Assembly (NCBI GenBank): GCA_963281155.1
Contig: CAUJLY010000001.1
Coordinates: 7,006,001-7,070,000, forward strand
Length of the DNA stretch: 64,000 nt
Reading direction: 5' to 3'
Source: Rhabditophanes sp. KR3021
Taxonomy: Eukaryota; Nematoda; Chromadorea; Rhabditida; Alloionematidae
Shown here: one piece after another, positions 21,401 to 33,683 of the stretch
Layout: every line of letters starts with the position of its first letter
Numbering within the stretch: position 1 is the first letter of the stretch
Translations under genes and position numbers: made by a program
Notes under the pieces: model-generated
Seen by the model: only the letters and a program-made list of their open reading frames with translations
What the model was told of the DNA's origin: nothing
Databases searched by the model: none

Positions 21401-23127
21401 ACAAAAAGATAACAAAATGGTTTAAAATAAAATTTTTTAACACTTTACATGTCTATTTAAAAGCATATTTTCTTTGATATAGGGTATATAAAATAAACAA
21501 ATAAGTTTACATGTCTGTTTTGAAATTTCTAATCCTGTAAATCGAGCAGTTTTCCTCCTTTTTAGATTTGTTTTTAACTATCAAAATCAACCAGATACAG
21601 AAAAGTCGACTCATCTTTACTGTGTCTTCCTGACATCGTCAAAGTAGAGAAAAGTATCGGCAAGAAATACCATTTATACGAAACAATATATCCAGTAATG
21701 AAAGACGTCCAAACTTCATTATTACCTTATATTATAATTTGGATCTTGCAGTTCGGTCATCTTTAATATTCAAATTTTGGCACTGTTAATTGTTAAATTT
21801 GAGCATTAAGGAGTTGGAATGGTAGAGACACACTTAATTTTAGTTTGATTAGGTTCATCTAAAAGACCAATTACATAATTGTGCTATTGGAGAGTCAAAA
21901 TGATTGGCCAAATATGCGAGGAAGATGTTTATTTAGCGTACCTCTAATATTATTAACTCTCTGAACTTAACTGGGAAAAAGATTTTAACCTATACAATAT
22001 CGAGCTTCTTTTTTTAATTTATTACCTTTAATGGGATGATTATGATCTTTTATACCGTATAATGATATCTAACTTAAATTCACCTATAAAACATATATTT
22101 ATTTTCTGCTCTTTATTTTAAAATAATTAAAATAATTTTTAAACCATTGTTCTAATTCATTTTCGAAGTTTATCAATTTGTTGAATTAATGTCTACCTTT
22201 ACACACATTTAATAATCCTTTTGAAGAGTTTGCTTTTCAACATTGTGTCGTGGGCTAAACGTACCTAGAAGAAGAACAACATCATCTTTGAAGGCATAAA
22301 CACACATACGCACATATATTTTCATTAACGTTTAAAAGAATTGGCAAGTCATATTGTTAGTTAGCTAAATTTTAAATTAAGTCTTTTTCATTAATTCATA
22401 TTTAACGTTTTACCATTCGAACCAGGCAGAAGCAAACTTTATCTTCATATACAACAACTTTGATGAAAGATTATTGCAAGCTTTATGTCATATAAAGTTA
22501 TATTAATTTTACGATTTATCTTCATATAATTTCTTTTTATGCTTCCACCACGTTACCTCCTATTGTTTTGACATTTCATTAAAAATGTCACATATTCTTC
22601 TTTCCAATAAAAATAAATCTCTATTCTCAAACAAATTCTTCTATCCCCACAATCATCAAGAATTATAACATAATTTTCAAAAGCACTAACAACCACCTTT
22701 CCACATTGCCCTTGTTTCCGGCTTAACTACACAAACATTAAATTCAGAAAACCACGCTTTACACATACCAAATTTTATCTTATTGCATTCAAGATATTCT
22801 TAAAATCTTAATTACCTTTCTCTTCATGTAAACATCAATAGCAAAATTTATACACAAACCCTTAAAAACAACCTTGCTTATTTATAATAATTAATTCATC
22901 TAACAATAACAGAAAAGGTAAACACTTTTTGCTGAACTTTTTACCCATAGAAGAGACATCCATTTAAATGGTAACCATGGTTAGGTTGCCGCATCTTCCT
23001 AATTTTATTGTCTCATAATACTCATCACACTTTTGTTAATTATCGATATATTTTATCTTAAAGCAAATCTTAAATATCTTTTTCTTACTGTAACTTGTTG
23101 AATAATTGGATACTTTTAGTTGTTTAA
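21401..23127. other. long AT-rich intergenic region upstream of the guanylyl cyclase gene
   Basis: About 1.7 kb with no open frame of interest on either strand. No RNA gene or repeat was recognised. It probably includes the promoter of the receptor guanylyl cyclase. Confidence 0.45.
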
Positions 23128-26100
23128 ATGAAGTTTTTTATTCTTGTGAGAATGGCAATTATACGGAAGAAAATTATATTCGTTACATTGTTATTAAGTA
23201 TACTAGTTTATCCACAAACAACAGAAATAAAGGCAGGCTTGATAGTAGATGATTCTTGGACACCATCCATCAAAAACTATTTCAACACCTTTTTCGAAAG
23301 AACTAAAGCTACTGTTAATTTAACTGCTATTTCATTAAACACCTTTTATAATGCTGACTTAGGTTGTGGTGAGGGAATTAACATAGGGAATGGTGCTTAT
23401 TCCTTGATACAAATGTATTATAATAATGGCGTGAAGACATTTTTTGGTCCAACTTGTTCAGTTGATTTGTCGATTGGAGCTAGATTTACTAATAGCAATC
23501 ATTTGCTACAGTTTAACTTCTTTAATGAATTTAAGAATGAAGCTTTTGATGCTAGTATTGTGCAAATGTCGACTGAGTCAGCTACGAATATAGCCGGAAA
23601 TTTATATACTGTTTTATCAATGCTTAATTGGAAGAAGATATGCATTATCTATTGCCAAGAATGCATGGGTCGTTACGGTTCATCCGATGAACTCCTTCAA
23701 ACAATCCAGAATGTTCTCTTAACCAACTACATCGACGTCCGTATAACCGTCCAAATAGTAAAATCCGACTACACCGTCGATGGTCTTCAACCTTATCTAG
23801 ACAAGGTAAAGAAGAATGCCCGCATCGTAGTTCCTCTTCTTGGTCGAACAACAAATGATTATCTCATTTATATGCAAGCAATCCAAAAAGCAGGCATGAA
23901 TACAACAGCTTACATGAATATCATATTTAATCTACTTACGTATCCCTCTGTTCCTAATGCATGGATGCTTAATAACGTTTTGGACCAGAAGACTATGTTG
24001 CTTTTTGATAGGACTATTGTGGTAAGTTTATTAAATAGTTAGGAATTCTAATTTGCTCATTAAATAATTAAATCCTAATTTGTTGAGTAATTATTAAAAA
24101 ATAATTTATATTTCAGTTGACTAATAACTATTACACAGACGACACAATAAAGTTATTTATAAAAGATTTTTCCATCGAATACACAGATACTCGTCTATTT
24201 CTTTACATCCAACTTTACGAAAGTGTCTACACATACCTAACAATGATCAAAAAGGGATCAATCTTTGCCAATTCTGTAACAACCGCCGTAAAGGAAAAAT
24301 ACTTAAAATTATTCATGCGAAACAACATCTTAAACGGTCCGTACGGTTTAATCTACTTAGACAACACCAATCAAAGAAATGCAGCTTTTAAAGTAGAAGT
24401 AGTTGATGCAACTTCCCAAAGTTTACAACCTTTCATAAATATTTCGATGGATTCGGCATGTGTGGTGAATGACGTTACAGGAAACTCTGATTGCAATGCT
24501 CTTAAGGGAGCTATTCTAAATAAAGATGCCGCCATATTGCAGTCCTTACCAATGGATATGCCTAGTTGTGGTGAATTATTGTTCCTGGGGCAGTAAAATT
24601 CTTTTAACTTTACAACAAACAAAAATTTACTTGAAAGGGGATACAAATTGCAAAAATTAGACAAACATTAGTTAAGTGATATATTTTTGAGACAAGTGAA
24701 TTTTATCAAGAATAATACTTGAGATTCTCTTGACAGTAGTAGGGTGTTTCTTGTACATTACTTGGTTGGCTTGTCCAGAGGCATCGATGTTAGTTGGGAT
24801 AAGTTGTCGTTAATCTTCCATTCTTTCGACTTCATTAGTTGTCACCCTTGCAAAAGATTGAGTAACTTCTTCCACGACTGCTAAATGGATATTGATTATA
24901 ATTGATAGTTGATACTTACCTTCTGCAGCAACTTCTGGCTTCACATCTTTTCAAAGGCACACTGTTGTTTGAAGCATTCTTGTCTGGAGCATTTCTCTTC
25001 GTAGCTGCTCGCGTTGTCTAATTTGTGCTTTGCCATAACAATAAACTTGAGTTGATATAATTTATAAATTAACAAGTAATTTACTAAAAAGAGACACTTC
25101 CAATACCTCATTAAAACACAACATCAACTATATATTTATACTAATATTCGTAATATATTATTAATTGTCAAAAACACCTATTCCAGGTTATCAGGATGAA
25201 TTGTGTGATCAGACGGGAACTATAATTATTATTGGTTCAGTGATTGCTTCCGTTTGTATAGTGACAGCTGTGTTTGTGGTGATAAGAAAGATTAGGACTG
25301 GAGAGACAGAATCTATGCCTTGGGCGATTCAGGCTGAGACAATTACGGTTTTTAGCAATGGAGAGTACTGGAGAGGTGAATCTACTTTTTCTTCACATTT
25401 TGTTAATGGTGCTGCTCCTAAACCACCAGTTATCGTTCAGGCAAAAGAATTGTTGAAGAATAGACTTGTTGGAAGTCTAGATAAAATTGGTACCATTCTA
25501 ATTGATCCTTATGTCTTAAAGGAAAAGATGGTTTTTGATAAGCAGGATATGGATATACTTTATAATGTAAGTGTGTAAACCCTATTTAGTTTTATCAATT
25601 ATCTAATGCTAACAATTATTTGCAGCTACGTCAAACGTTTCAGGAAAATTTACATCCATTCATCGGAGTTTGTATTTATAACCCACGTGAATTGTATATC
25701 ATCTGGTCGAAGGCAAAGCGAGGCATGTAAATTTATTAAAGCTAAAATAGAATACAAAATATTAAATTAATTATCATTCATAATCTTAAGATCAAACGTT
25801 TGTTTGGTCAAGAGGTCGGCGATTGCACATGCATTGAAAGAATTAAGCAATTAGACGTCAGGCATAGAGCACTTGCCATGGTCGTAGTTGGTGTTTTGTT
25901 GCTTGAATCTTTCGACTAAGATGTATTCCAAGTTTTCAGCGAGTTCTTTTGAGGTACTGGCAACTTGAGGTGGAGAGTGTCAGCTGGATGGTTCTTAATC
26001 CTGTCACTCTTGCCTCATTCTGTCAACAAATCCCCATTCTCAAGAGTGCGATTGTATTCTCGAGAGTGTCTAATAATTCTGTCTCCATCTTTAGATTCCC

Positions 26101-29100
26101 CAACATAGAATATTCTTTCTTTGAACAATGGATAATTGAAGAGAATGTCGTCCGCGTTTCTTGAATCAAGCAAAAAGTAGACATATGCTTGACATTCATC
26201 CAAAGTAGTTCTCCATCCAAGCCACACTTTGTCCAACCATTCATAGACATTGTATTTTTGTTGATCTTTGCACAATTCTTCACAAAGACGTAATTGAATG
26301 TGTTAGCTAATGCATCATTATCACCGACAACCAACTTGAAGAACTTAACCTCCACAATCTCCTCTTCACCATCAACTAAGAACTGCCCCAAGATTTGATA
26401 ATAGCATCTTCCTTCTTTGACAAGAGACCATTACCACGAAGTTTACTTGATATTTCTTTTCATAAAATTGGAGATCTATCGAAATAGACTCCTTAACTAG
26501 TGGGCAAGGAAGATAAATATACATAATAAGAAATAATATATACATATTAAGACATAAATCATAAAGACGAATGGGTCAGATTCACAGGAACAATATTAAT
26601 CGGAAAGTTTTTTCAGGAAATTTAGAAAATTTTCTTTTTCAATCAGGTGGTAACACAAGCAGTCAAGGAATTCCCTTAGAAGAATTAATTAATTCATATG
26701 TCCGTGATTTGTTGAAGGCTTTGGATTATATCCATTCTTCTGTATTGCATTATCACGGTGGATTAACCCCTGCAAATTGTTGGATAGATTCACATTGGAT
26801 TTTAAAAGTTGGTGGTTGTTGTATGTCGAGAATGTTATTTAAATGGAAGAACATGGGATTAATTGGTAATGTTAATGATGGGCCTATTATATCTAATTCG
26901 GAATTACACTACTATGCTCCAGAACTTAGAAAAGCTATTATTAATTCAATGCATCATAATAGAGGTGAAAGACTTGAATTTTCAACGCAAGAAGGAAGAG
27001 CACAGGTAATTAGATCTTTTATTAGTCAAAAACATATTAATATTTAAGAATGTGCTTCGAATGGTCACATTTTGATTAACTCATTTATAATTAATGTCCA
27101 GACTTCAAAGTGTATTTGATGAGTTATTTTTAATACAAACTCTAGAGATACTGCCACAAGCGCAGTTGATTAGGCTATCATAGAGACCATTGCTAAGTAC
27201 AGCTTCCCATTTAAGACAATCTTTTTTGGTGGATATCCATTTTTGACAATCATCAGTTTCTTCTCAGCAATAGTAAATTTGCTAACGAATCTATGCTTCT
27301 TGTCAGAAACAGTATCGTATTTCCGAGAACAGTTCAATTTCCTATGTGTTTTGTAATAAAGTAGAAGGTTTTATTACTAACCAGGCACAAGATGCATTTT
27401 TCGAAACTTCTTATTTTTACACTTCTCATAAATAACTTGGAGATAAATACAAAACTAATAACAAAAATTACAATATGATTAAAAATTGAATCTTTAATTT
27501 TCAGGATATGTATTCATTTGGCATAATTTTATATGAAATGTTATTTAAGAAAAAAGCTGTTCAAACAGATGATTCATCAGAAATGAATTCAGAAGAAGAT
27601 GCCCAGATTTTAAATCCTAAATTTGAGGCAATGGTTCCTAATTTGATGAATTTTCCTGTTAATCATTCAGTTCATTCCGATTTGATTAGTTTAATGAACA
27701 AATGTGTAAGTGAGAAGCTAGAAAACAGACCTGACCCAAATATGGCTAGAAAGATTACTGATGCAACATTAAAGATGCCTACTAGTTTGGTTGATCATAT
27801 GATGAAGAAATTGGAGTCACATGCACTTTCATTAGAAGAGACAGTTGCCGACAGATTAAAGGAATTAGAAGAAGAGCAGAAGAGAGCTGATACTTTACTA
27901 AGTGAAATGATCCCAAAAAGTATAGCAGATGATATCAAGAACGGAAAGCCTCCGGAAGCTATGCATTATGAAAATACCACTATAATGTACTCAGATATCG
28001 TTGGTTTCACATCACTTTGCTCAAAGCTTGAGCCAATGGAAGTTGTCAATCTTCTAGATGGCCTTGCTATGAATTTTGATCGAATTATCACAGACAATGG
28101 ATGTTATAAAATTGAAACTATCGGTTCGTCTCCGTACTAATAATTAATAGTTTCTTTTTCTAATAACTAATAGTGACTTTTCTAAAATAGTATCTTTTCT
28201 AATAACTAATAGTGACTTTTCTAAAATAGTATCTTTTCCAATAATTAATAGTATTCTTTTCTAGTATTAATAGTACCTTTTTTCAGGAGACGCTTACGTC
28301 GTTGCAGCCGGTATACCAATTTTATCACAAATTAATCATATAAAGTGTATAGCAAATATGACATTGCAGATGCGTGACTTTTTAGATATTTATAGAGTAC
28401 CAGGTATGACAACGAACAAAAATATCATAAAATAAATTATTGAAAACCACTGGAGATCTCATTTGTGAATGTCAACGCCTTCACAATTACAATTTGTCCA
28501 ACTAATTGAGTACTTGCAGTTGGCATCTCGTAGATTTTTCAGTTGAACGTTTGCCATGGTCGACATTCTTTACTTGATTGCCAAGTTTTGATCACAACAT
28601 TGGCGATAACAGCCACCAATTGCCCAACTTTCCTTCATACAATATCCTTTGCCAAATAAATTGGTGCTAGTTTCATATTTTCACCCACCTATTCTATCAT
28701 TAAGTCCTTTGTGCAATAATTTTCTATTTGAGCTGAGCAATTTTGTGATATTTGACAAATTTTGGTACTAAAGCTTTGACATTATTATTAATATCAAGGT
28801 ACATATTTTTCTCCATTTACTTAGCTGAGATAACTGAACCATCGGCACATCTTATAACAACAGGCTAAACTTTATTTGCTTCTTCATGGTTTTTCCTATC
28901 TCTCCTTGATTCCTTCTCATTGTTGTAGAAAATAAACTCCAGACGGATAGATCTAGTTTTGGTAAAATATTATGATTAATATAGCTATAATTAATATGGA
29001 TAAAAACACGTATTATTAACGTTAAAATAAGAATGACGAAACATCTTTAAGACACGCTACGAACAAACTTTGAAGAAAAATAATCGTAACCTGAAAAATT

Positions 29101-29557
29101 GGTCCAAAACATCTTTAATTTTAAACCCCTAAAAATGTATTTTTAACATTTAACAACACTATTTAGGCTCACAGGAAAAATTAAGGTGTAGATTTGGGTT
29201 TCATACAGGTGAGCAAAATATTTGCGAGATACAATATTAATTTAAAATTTGACAGGTTCATCATTTAGCGGGGTAGTAGGAATGAAAAGTCCTAGATTTT
29301 GTGTATTTGGCAAGACAGCTCAATTTGCTTCAAAGATGGAACAAACTGGTATTCCTGAACAAATTCAATTGTCTCTCCAGGCTCAGCAACTCCTAGCCAA
29401 GCATTTTCCCGAATTCATCTGCGAACCTCGTGGCGGAGTTAGAATCGACATCATCGGAACCATGCTAACTTACTTCCTCCTCCGCAAGGACAACTCTAAA
29501 AAGATCATGAGCACTATTCCGTGGGCTGATGATTCTGACAACATTCAAATTTCCTGA
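23128..29557 (+). CDS. receptor-type guanylyl cyclase (gcy family)
   Basis: Nine exons: 23128-24021, 24117-24570, 25187-25566, 25626-25722, 26617-27005, 27505-28123, 28287-28403, 29167-29208, 29256-29557. The total is 3294 nt, 1097 residues, normal for the family. Order: signal peptide, ANF-receptor-like extracellular domain, juxtamembrane PSCGYQDELC, one TM (GTIIIIGSVIASVCIVTAVF), kinase homology domain (HGGLTPANCWID, DMYSFGIILYEM), dimerisation helix, cyclase domain. Both metal Asp (MYSDIVGFT, IETIGDAYVV) and the guanine-selecting Glu and Cys (RFCVFG) are present. The transition-state Asn and Arg (family VNxASRM) are Gln and Lys (AQFASKM), so activity is doubtful. Exon 4 needs a GC donor (G|GCATGT) to give KRGNLENFLF. 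Four introns of 500-900 nt contain gene relics. Confidence 0.85.
24690..25040 (-). pseudogene. broken gene of the unrecognised dispersed family, copy 2 (inside intron)
   Basis: Antisense inside intron 2 of the guanylyl cyclase gene (24571-25186). Coding-like pieces are MAKHKLDNASSYEEKCSRQE, then a donor-like GTAAGT, VVEEVTQSFARVTTNEVERM, a stop, and IDASGQANQVMYKKHPTTVK. The last piece matches the end of the relic at 12300-12470 (ASGQ-x-N-x-VMYKKHP-x-TVKRIS). Stops and frame changes show it is not functional as it stands. Confidence 0.55.
25850..26460 (-). pseudogene. GIY-YIG-nuclease-like gene relic A (inside intron)
   Basis: Antisense inside the 894-nt intron 4 of the guanylyl cyclase gene. 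One frame gives GQFLVDGEEEIVEVKFFKLV. A shifted frame (about 26015-26315) gives AYVYFLLDSRNADD…RIFYVGESKDGDRIIRHSRE, which resembles the GIY-YIG core (Y-hhYhLhD…hFYVGKG…R). A third segment ends AENLEYILVERFKQ…DHGKCSMPDV. That tail is related to the + strand frame at 37763 and the relic at 28440. GIY-YIG domains of this spelling occur in LEM-3/ANKLE1-type metazoan proteins. At least two frameshifts separate the pieces. Confidence 0.6.
27100..27420 (-). pseudogene. possible Cys-rich gene fragment (inside intron)
   Basis: Antisense in the intron 27006-27504 of the guanylyl cyclase gene. One frame reads DDCQKWISTKKDCLKWEAVL then LINCACGSISRVC, with Cys and Trp spacing like small secreted nematode domains. 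It is bounded by stops and has no start. Weak evidence; it could be chance. Confidence 0.25.
28160..28285. repeat. 39-bp tandem repeat in an intron
   Basis: TAATAACTAATAGTGACTTT…TATCTTTTC is repeated from 28161 and 28200 with a 39-bp period. Further partial units (TAATTAATAG) flank it, and together they fill most of the intron 28124-28286 of the guanylyl cyclase gene. Confidence 0.8.
28440..28960 (-). pseudogene. relic B of the GIY-YIG-like family (inside intron)
   Basis: Antisense inside intron 28404-29166 of the guanylyl cyclase gene. The start of the piece reads EFIFYNNEKESRRDRKNHEE, then PVVIRCADGSVISAK and MYLDINNNVKALVPKFVKYH in one frame, with in-frame TAG/TAA codons between. The end reads VKNVDHGKR and, in another frame, MPTASTQLVGQIVIVKALTF. 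This aligns with VKNVDDGK…SPANAELVSKLLIDKMFALK of the frame at 37763. Multiple stops make it a pseudogene. Confidence 0.5.
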
Positions 29558-30365
29558 CCATCCAACCAGTCTTACCTTAATCTAGTTTTAGTTAACTAAG
29601 AAACACGTGCTTTATTTTTATTAACCAGCATCCATATCATTTGTAATTCACAACGGAGACTATTACTTTTAAACTACACTTTTATTTGTCGCTTCATTGA
29701 TTATCTATTTGATTGTTATAAAGAGGATTTTTGTTTTAACGTTAATGACTCATTATTATGAACAAAGACTAATTTAAAAGGCATAGCTTATGATTAAAGT
29801 TTTTTGTTTGATTCGAACAGTGCACAGAAACTCATCCATCATCACAGCCAATAAATTAGCAAGTGTAAGTAGTGCAGTCATATGTGTGTTCACATCTCAG
29901 CTGATTTGTGCTGTGCCACGACAAACAATGCACTTGTACGTAGTATTAGTGGTGGTGCGATTATTATACATCCACATTGATATAAAATTTTGTCTAAAAC
30001 ATTACCCCAATGACATCCCTAGACTTGTCGTTTAAAGAGCTCTCTCCTCACACCATTTTATTACTCCACCATACTCTTTTTAGTAGAACTTTTTTACTAG
30101 AAGACGCGTGTAACTACCTTGCCTTTGCAACAAAATATTTTATCCTAGTAATGAGGCGACTATGTCTTTTTGTGTATTCGTTGGTGTCTTTGTTACCCCT
30201 GACATTACCCCTGGTGACGTGGTCTAGACCATTGTGGAGCACCGTCGCCTTGAACTTCGCGATTCACTTTTTCGGACCCATACGCCATTCTTCTTTTAAT
30301 CACTTTCAAATATTCTTCTATTTACCTCATTTCTTTCCAGGAAACTATACTAAATTTTTAACCAA
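29558..30365. other. intergenic region upstream of SAR1
   Basis: About 800 bp. A long open frame (30010-30426) spans the presumed SAR1 promoter and overlaps its first exon in another frame; it has no coding features. No other element was recognised. Confidence 0.4.
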
Positions 30366-31042
30366 ATGTCTTGGCTTTTTGATTGGTTTTCGGGGATCCT
30401 TAATTTCCTTGGTAAGTCACCACTAATTAATAACAATGATCGGTAATAAAAATTGATTTTAGGTCTCTCAAAAAAGTCTGGAAAGCTTGTCTTTTTGGGG
30501 CTTGATAATGCTGGTAAGACAACTTTGCTGCACATGCTAAAAGATGACAGAATTGCACAACATGTACCAACATTACATCCAACTTCGGAGGAATTGTCTT
30601 TGGGTGGAATTAAATTTACAACCTTTGATTTGGGCGGCCATCAGCAAGGTAATTAATAATAATTGAGTCGACTAATCAAATGTGTTTAGCAAGAAGAGTC
30701 TGGAAAGATTACTTCCCAGCCGTCGACGCCATTGTCTTCCTCGTTGACTGCGCCGACCTAGAAAGAATCCAAGAATCCCGCACCGAATTGGCTTCCCTTC
30801 TCTCAGACGAACAAGTCGCCGACTGTCCAATCCTTATCCTCGGCAACAAAATCGACAAGCCAAATGCCTTATCTGAAGATTACCTCAAATACAATCTTGG
30901 CATCACCCAAATGGTCACAGGTAAAGGCAACATTCCCCGCTCAGACCTTGCCACCAGACCGTGCGAAGTCTTCATGGTATCCGTCTTAAAAAGACAAGGC
31001 TATGGTGAAGGATTCAGATGGCTTTCACAATACCTGGATTAA
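30366..31042 (+). CDS. sar-1: SAR1 small GTPase (COPII coat assembly)
   Basis: Three exons (30366-30411, 30463-30648, 30690-31042), introns 51 and 41 nt; 194 residues, full length. The amphipathic N-terminal helix [16 protein letters not shown] is the membrane-inserting element. GTPase motifs are intact: P-loop GLDNAGKT, switch I Thr within [11 protein letters not shown], switch II DLGGHQQ, NKID, and a C-terminal [23 protein letters not shown]1-GTP recruits Sec23/24 at ER exit sites. Switch II has GGHQQARR where most SAR1 have GGHxQARR, so it looks active. The last exon has distinctly higher GC than its surroundings, as is usual for highly expressed genes. Confidence 0.97.
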
Positions 31043-31725
31043 TTTATTTTTTTCATCATTCATTCTAACAGTTTCTTTCTCTACCCGGAAAAAATTGGGG
31101 GAAACTGGATTTTCTTGACAAAAAAAAGTAAAAAAGTAAAGTGTATTTTGACAATAAATATATATTCTGATTAAATAAAGTCTTTATTTAGTGGCATTGT
31201 TTGTAGATTTTGTAGTGATACATATAAATGCATATTTCAATTTCGTGCCTTCTTTTGTTAATCTTCTAAAAATGTTTGGACGTCATTTGAATTTAATGAA
31301 TTAAAAGAAATATTACGAAACCTAATTCCAGAACACAATCATTAATAACAGAAGGAAACGTTATTAAATTGATAAACGTTCACTATTTAACTCAATAACA
31401 CAATGCAGGCATTAATTAGTGGCAAACATAATTTGTAATAAGTTTATACACGATCATTATTTAGATTACTTATTAACAGAATACAAGTCTTAATTGATAA
31501 AATAACACAATTTTTAATGAATATACTTAGTGACAAAAGGCAATCTTTAATCAAGTATGGTTTTGAATTGAATAACAGAACATAGGCATTCTTATTGAAA
31601 ATTGATGGATAATTATTAAAAAAGGAAAAGAAATGAACAAAAACGTTTTTATCAATTATAGGTAAAACAACTTTTATTTAACAATGAATGTGTAAAACAA
31701 AACCAGACACAACCGATAATGTCGC
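31043..31725. other. convergent 3' regions, AT-rich
   Basis: About 680 bp between the ends of SAR1 and RPL26. Loosely repeated motifs such as AATAACACAAT and TTAATTGATAA suggest degenerate direct repeats, but no clean period could be set. No gene seen. Confidence 0.35.
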
Positions 31726-32235
31726 TTAGGCAGAATGCTTGCCTTTAAGTTCCCCAAGTACGAGCTTTCTTCCTTCGGCCTTACGGGTAAGGAGAGAACG
31801 ACGATCTTCGTCCATCTTGAGTTTAGTGATGACAACCTTAAAAGAAGATATTAATAAGTTGAATTTGATTATTATGGTAACTTACATTTGATGGGTGAAT
31901 TCCAGTCATAACTTGAGTTCCATTGGCCTTTTCGCGGACAACTTTGTCAATTTGGATGATGAATTTTTTACGGTAACATTTGACGACACGTCCAGTGTTT
32001 CCCTTTGAGCGTCCAGTGGCAACCATGACTTCATCGTCAACTCTGTAAATGGATGTTAATAAATAGTTATTACATTTCAAAATTACTTAATTGGTACAGA
32101 TCTGACGGCGTGCTTTTCACGAAGATCCTTGCTAAGAGGGGCAGACATGATTACTCTTCTGATATGAGAAGGAGCATTGAAGTGTCTTCCTCTAGACTTG
32201 CGGGATGAAGATGATACTTGTGGATTTTGCTTCAT
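31726..32235 (-). CDS. rpl-26: large ribosomal subunit protein L26 (uL24)
   Basis: Three exons (32087-32235, 31886-32042, 31726-31836), introns 44 and 49 nt; 138 residues. The protein is basic, with the L26 signature [17 protein letters not shown] at the N-terminus. A KOW motif ([20 protein letters not shown]) is followed by VYRKKF-type [18 protein letters not shown] and [13 protein letters not shown]. It binds domain I of 28S rRNA near the exit tunnel. All splice phases agree. Identity certain. Confidence 0.97.
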
Positions 32236-33683
32236 ATTGCTCTAAACCTACAATTTGAAATTATATTAATTTTTTTGAACGGTCACTTTATACAAGGCGT
32301 AATAGGAGTAAAAAAACGAGTTTTAAGGCATAAAAAGATATTATATAATTTTTAGATCATGATACAAAATGCCATTTCAAGCATAATTGGGATTAAAGGC
32401 GAAAAAGAATCAAAATTGGTATTGGGGTTTTTTAAAAGTTGGGAAGGTACGGTTTTCCAAAGGGGACAGAGTTTCTTGGTGGGATTAGATGTGAAATGCT
32501 TGGTAATATGTAGACTAATTTAAGGCAGTTTTTGAGGAATATAATGAAAGCTATGATTTTACAAACAATTTAAGGCCTTATTTAGTGTGTTTTGAGATAA
32601 TAAAGCTATCTATAGGTTAAAATTGACTCTAAAAGGTAAGCAACACTTAAAAAAGCTTATTTCAACCATAAGTGTTGAGTTGAGTAAAGAATACACTAAA
32701 AACTGCCAAGAATTAACTTTATTCATGTTTAGGCATATTTTGGATTTAAACAAAAGAATAGAGTATGAATTAAATTTATTTATCTCAATTTTGACTGATG
32801 CTTTTTTCCAAACTTAAATAACAATGATTCTGTTTAAGATACATACGGGTAAGTCAACTTCAAAATTGTTATAATTTGGTTGTTTGATGCGAAAATAATT
32901 GATGGAGGAAGTTTAAGTGGTCAACAATTGCTTTAATTTGATAAGTTGATGCGAATGGAATTCAAGGAGGAAGTTAGCTTTATCATAAATAGCTTTACAA
33001 TGCAAAATTGCGTTAACAGAACTATGCTAACTACAACTGGCTTTTGTCTTACTTCATTTGGTCATTTCCCCGAAATGGTAAATTCCTTTTCATCAACTCG
33101 AATTTCTCACTTTTTTCATCAAAGTTTAATTAAATAATTCGTATATACCATTATTGGTACTCGTTAAAACAAAAAATATGTTTCTCATGGTTGAAAAACG
33201 GTCAAACCTTTTGATTTGAAACTAATTTGATGTTAATTTGTAAAGGACAATCATATTCATGGCATTAAAATCAACAAAAGGAGTGCATTTTTTAGAAAGA
33301 GTATATATTGCCATTACGACATACCTATTTCATTTTAGAACTCCACAAAATGTGGTAGCTTAATAATTAGAGTTGTGTGAAGTTGTGATATCTATTTGAA
33401 AAAAAGAAACTATATATTTAGGCATTATCTTTTTTCTAGCATCAAACAATAAACCCTTATGCATTACATGCAGATAAGATCCTCTCCTATTATCAAAACG
33501 CATCGTACCGGAACTATAGAAGCTATTTTTAATTTTGATAACTATTATTAAACCTTACAAAATTAGAAATCAAAGCATAAACGTGCAAAAATAGAAATAA
33601 AGAATTATATAAAAGTGAAGGCAGTTATTTACAATTAATTATTGGTTATTATTGGCACGATTATTTGATTAGTATTACTAGAT
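32236..33683. other. intergenic, no gene supported
   Basis: About 1.4 kb between RPL26 and the next receptor. Short open frames at 32623 and 32946 lack features. A slightly GC-richer patch around 32390-32500 has no open frame and no RNA gene signature that I can recognise. Confidence 0.4.

Noticed and set aside
30010..30426. 138-codon frame upstream of SAR1
   Set aside because: It overlaps the SAR1 first exon in another frame and shows no conserved feature; the SAR1 N-terminal helix is certain.
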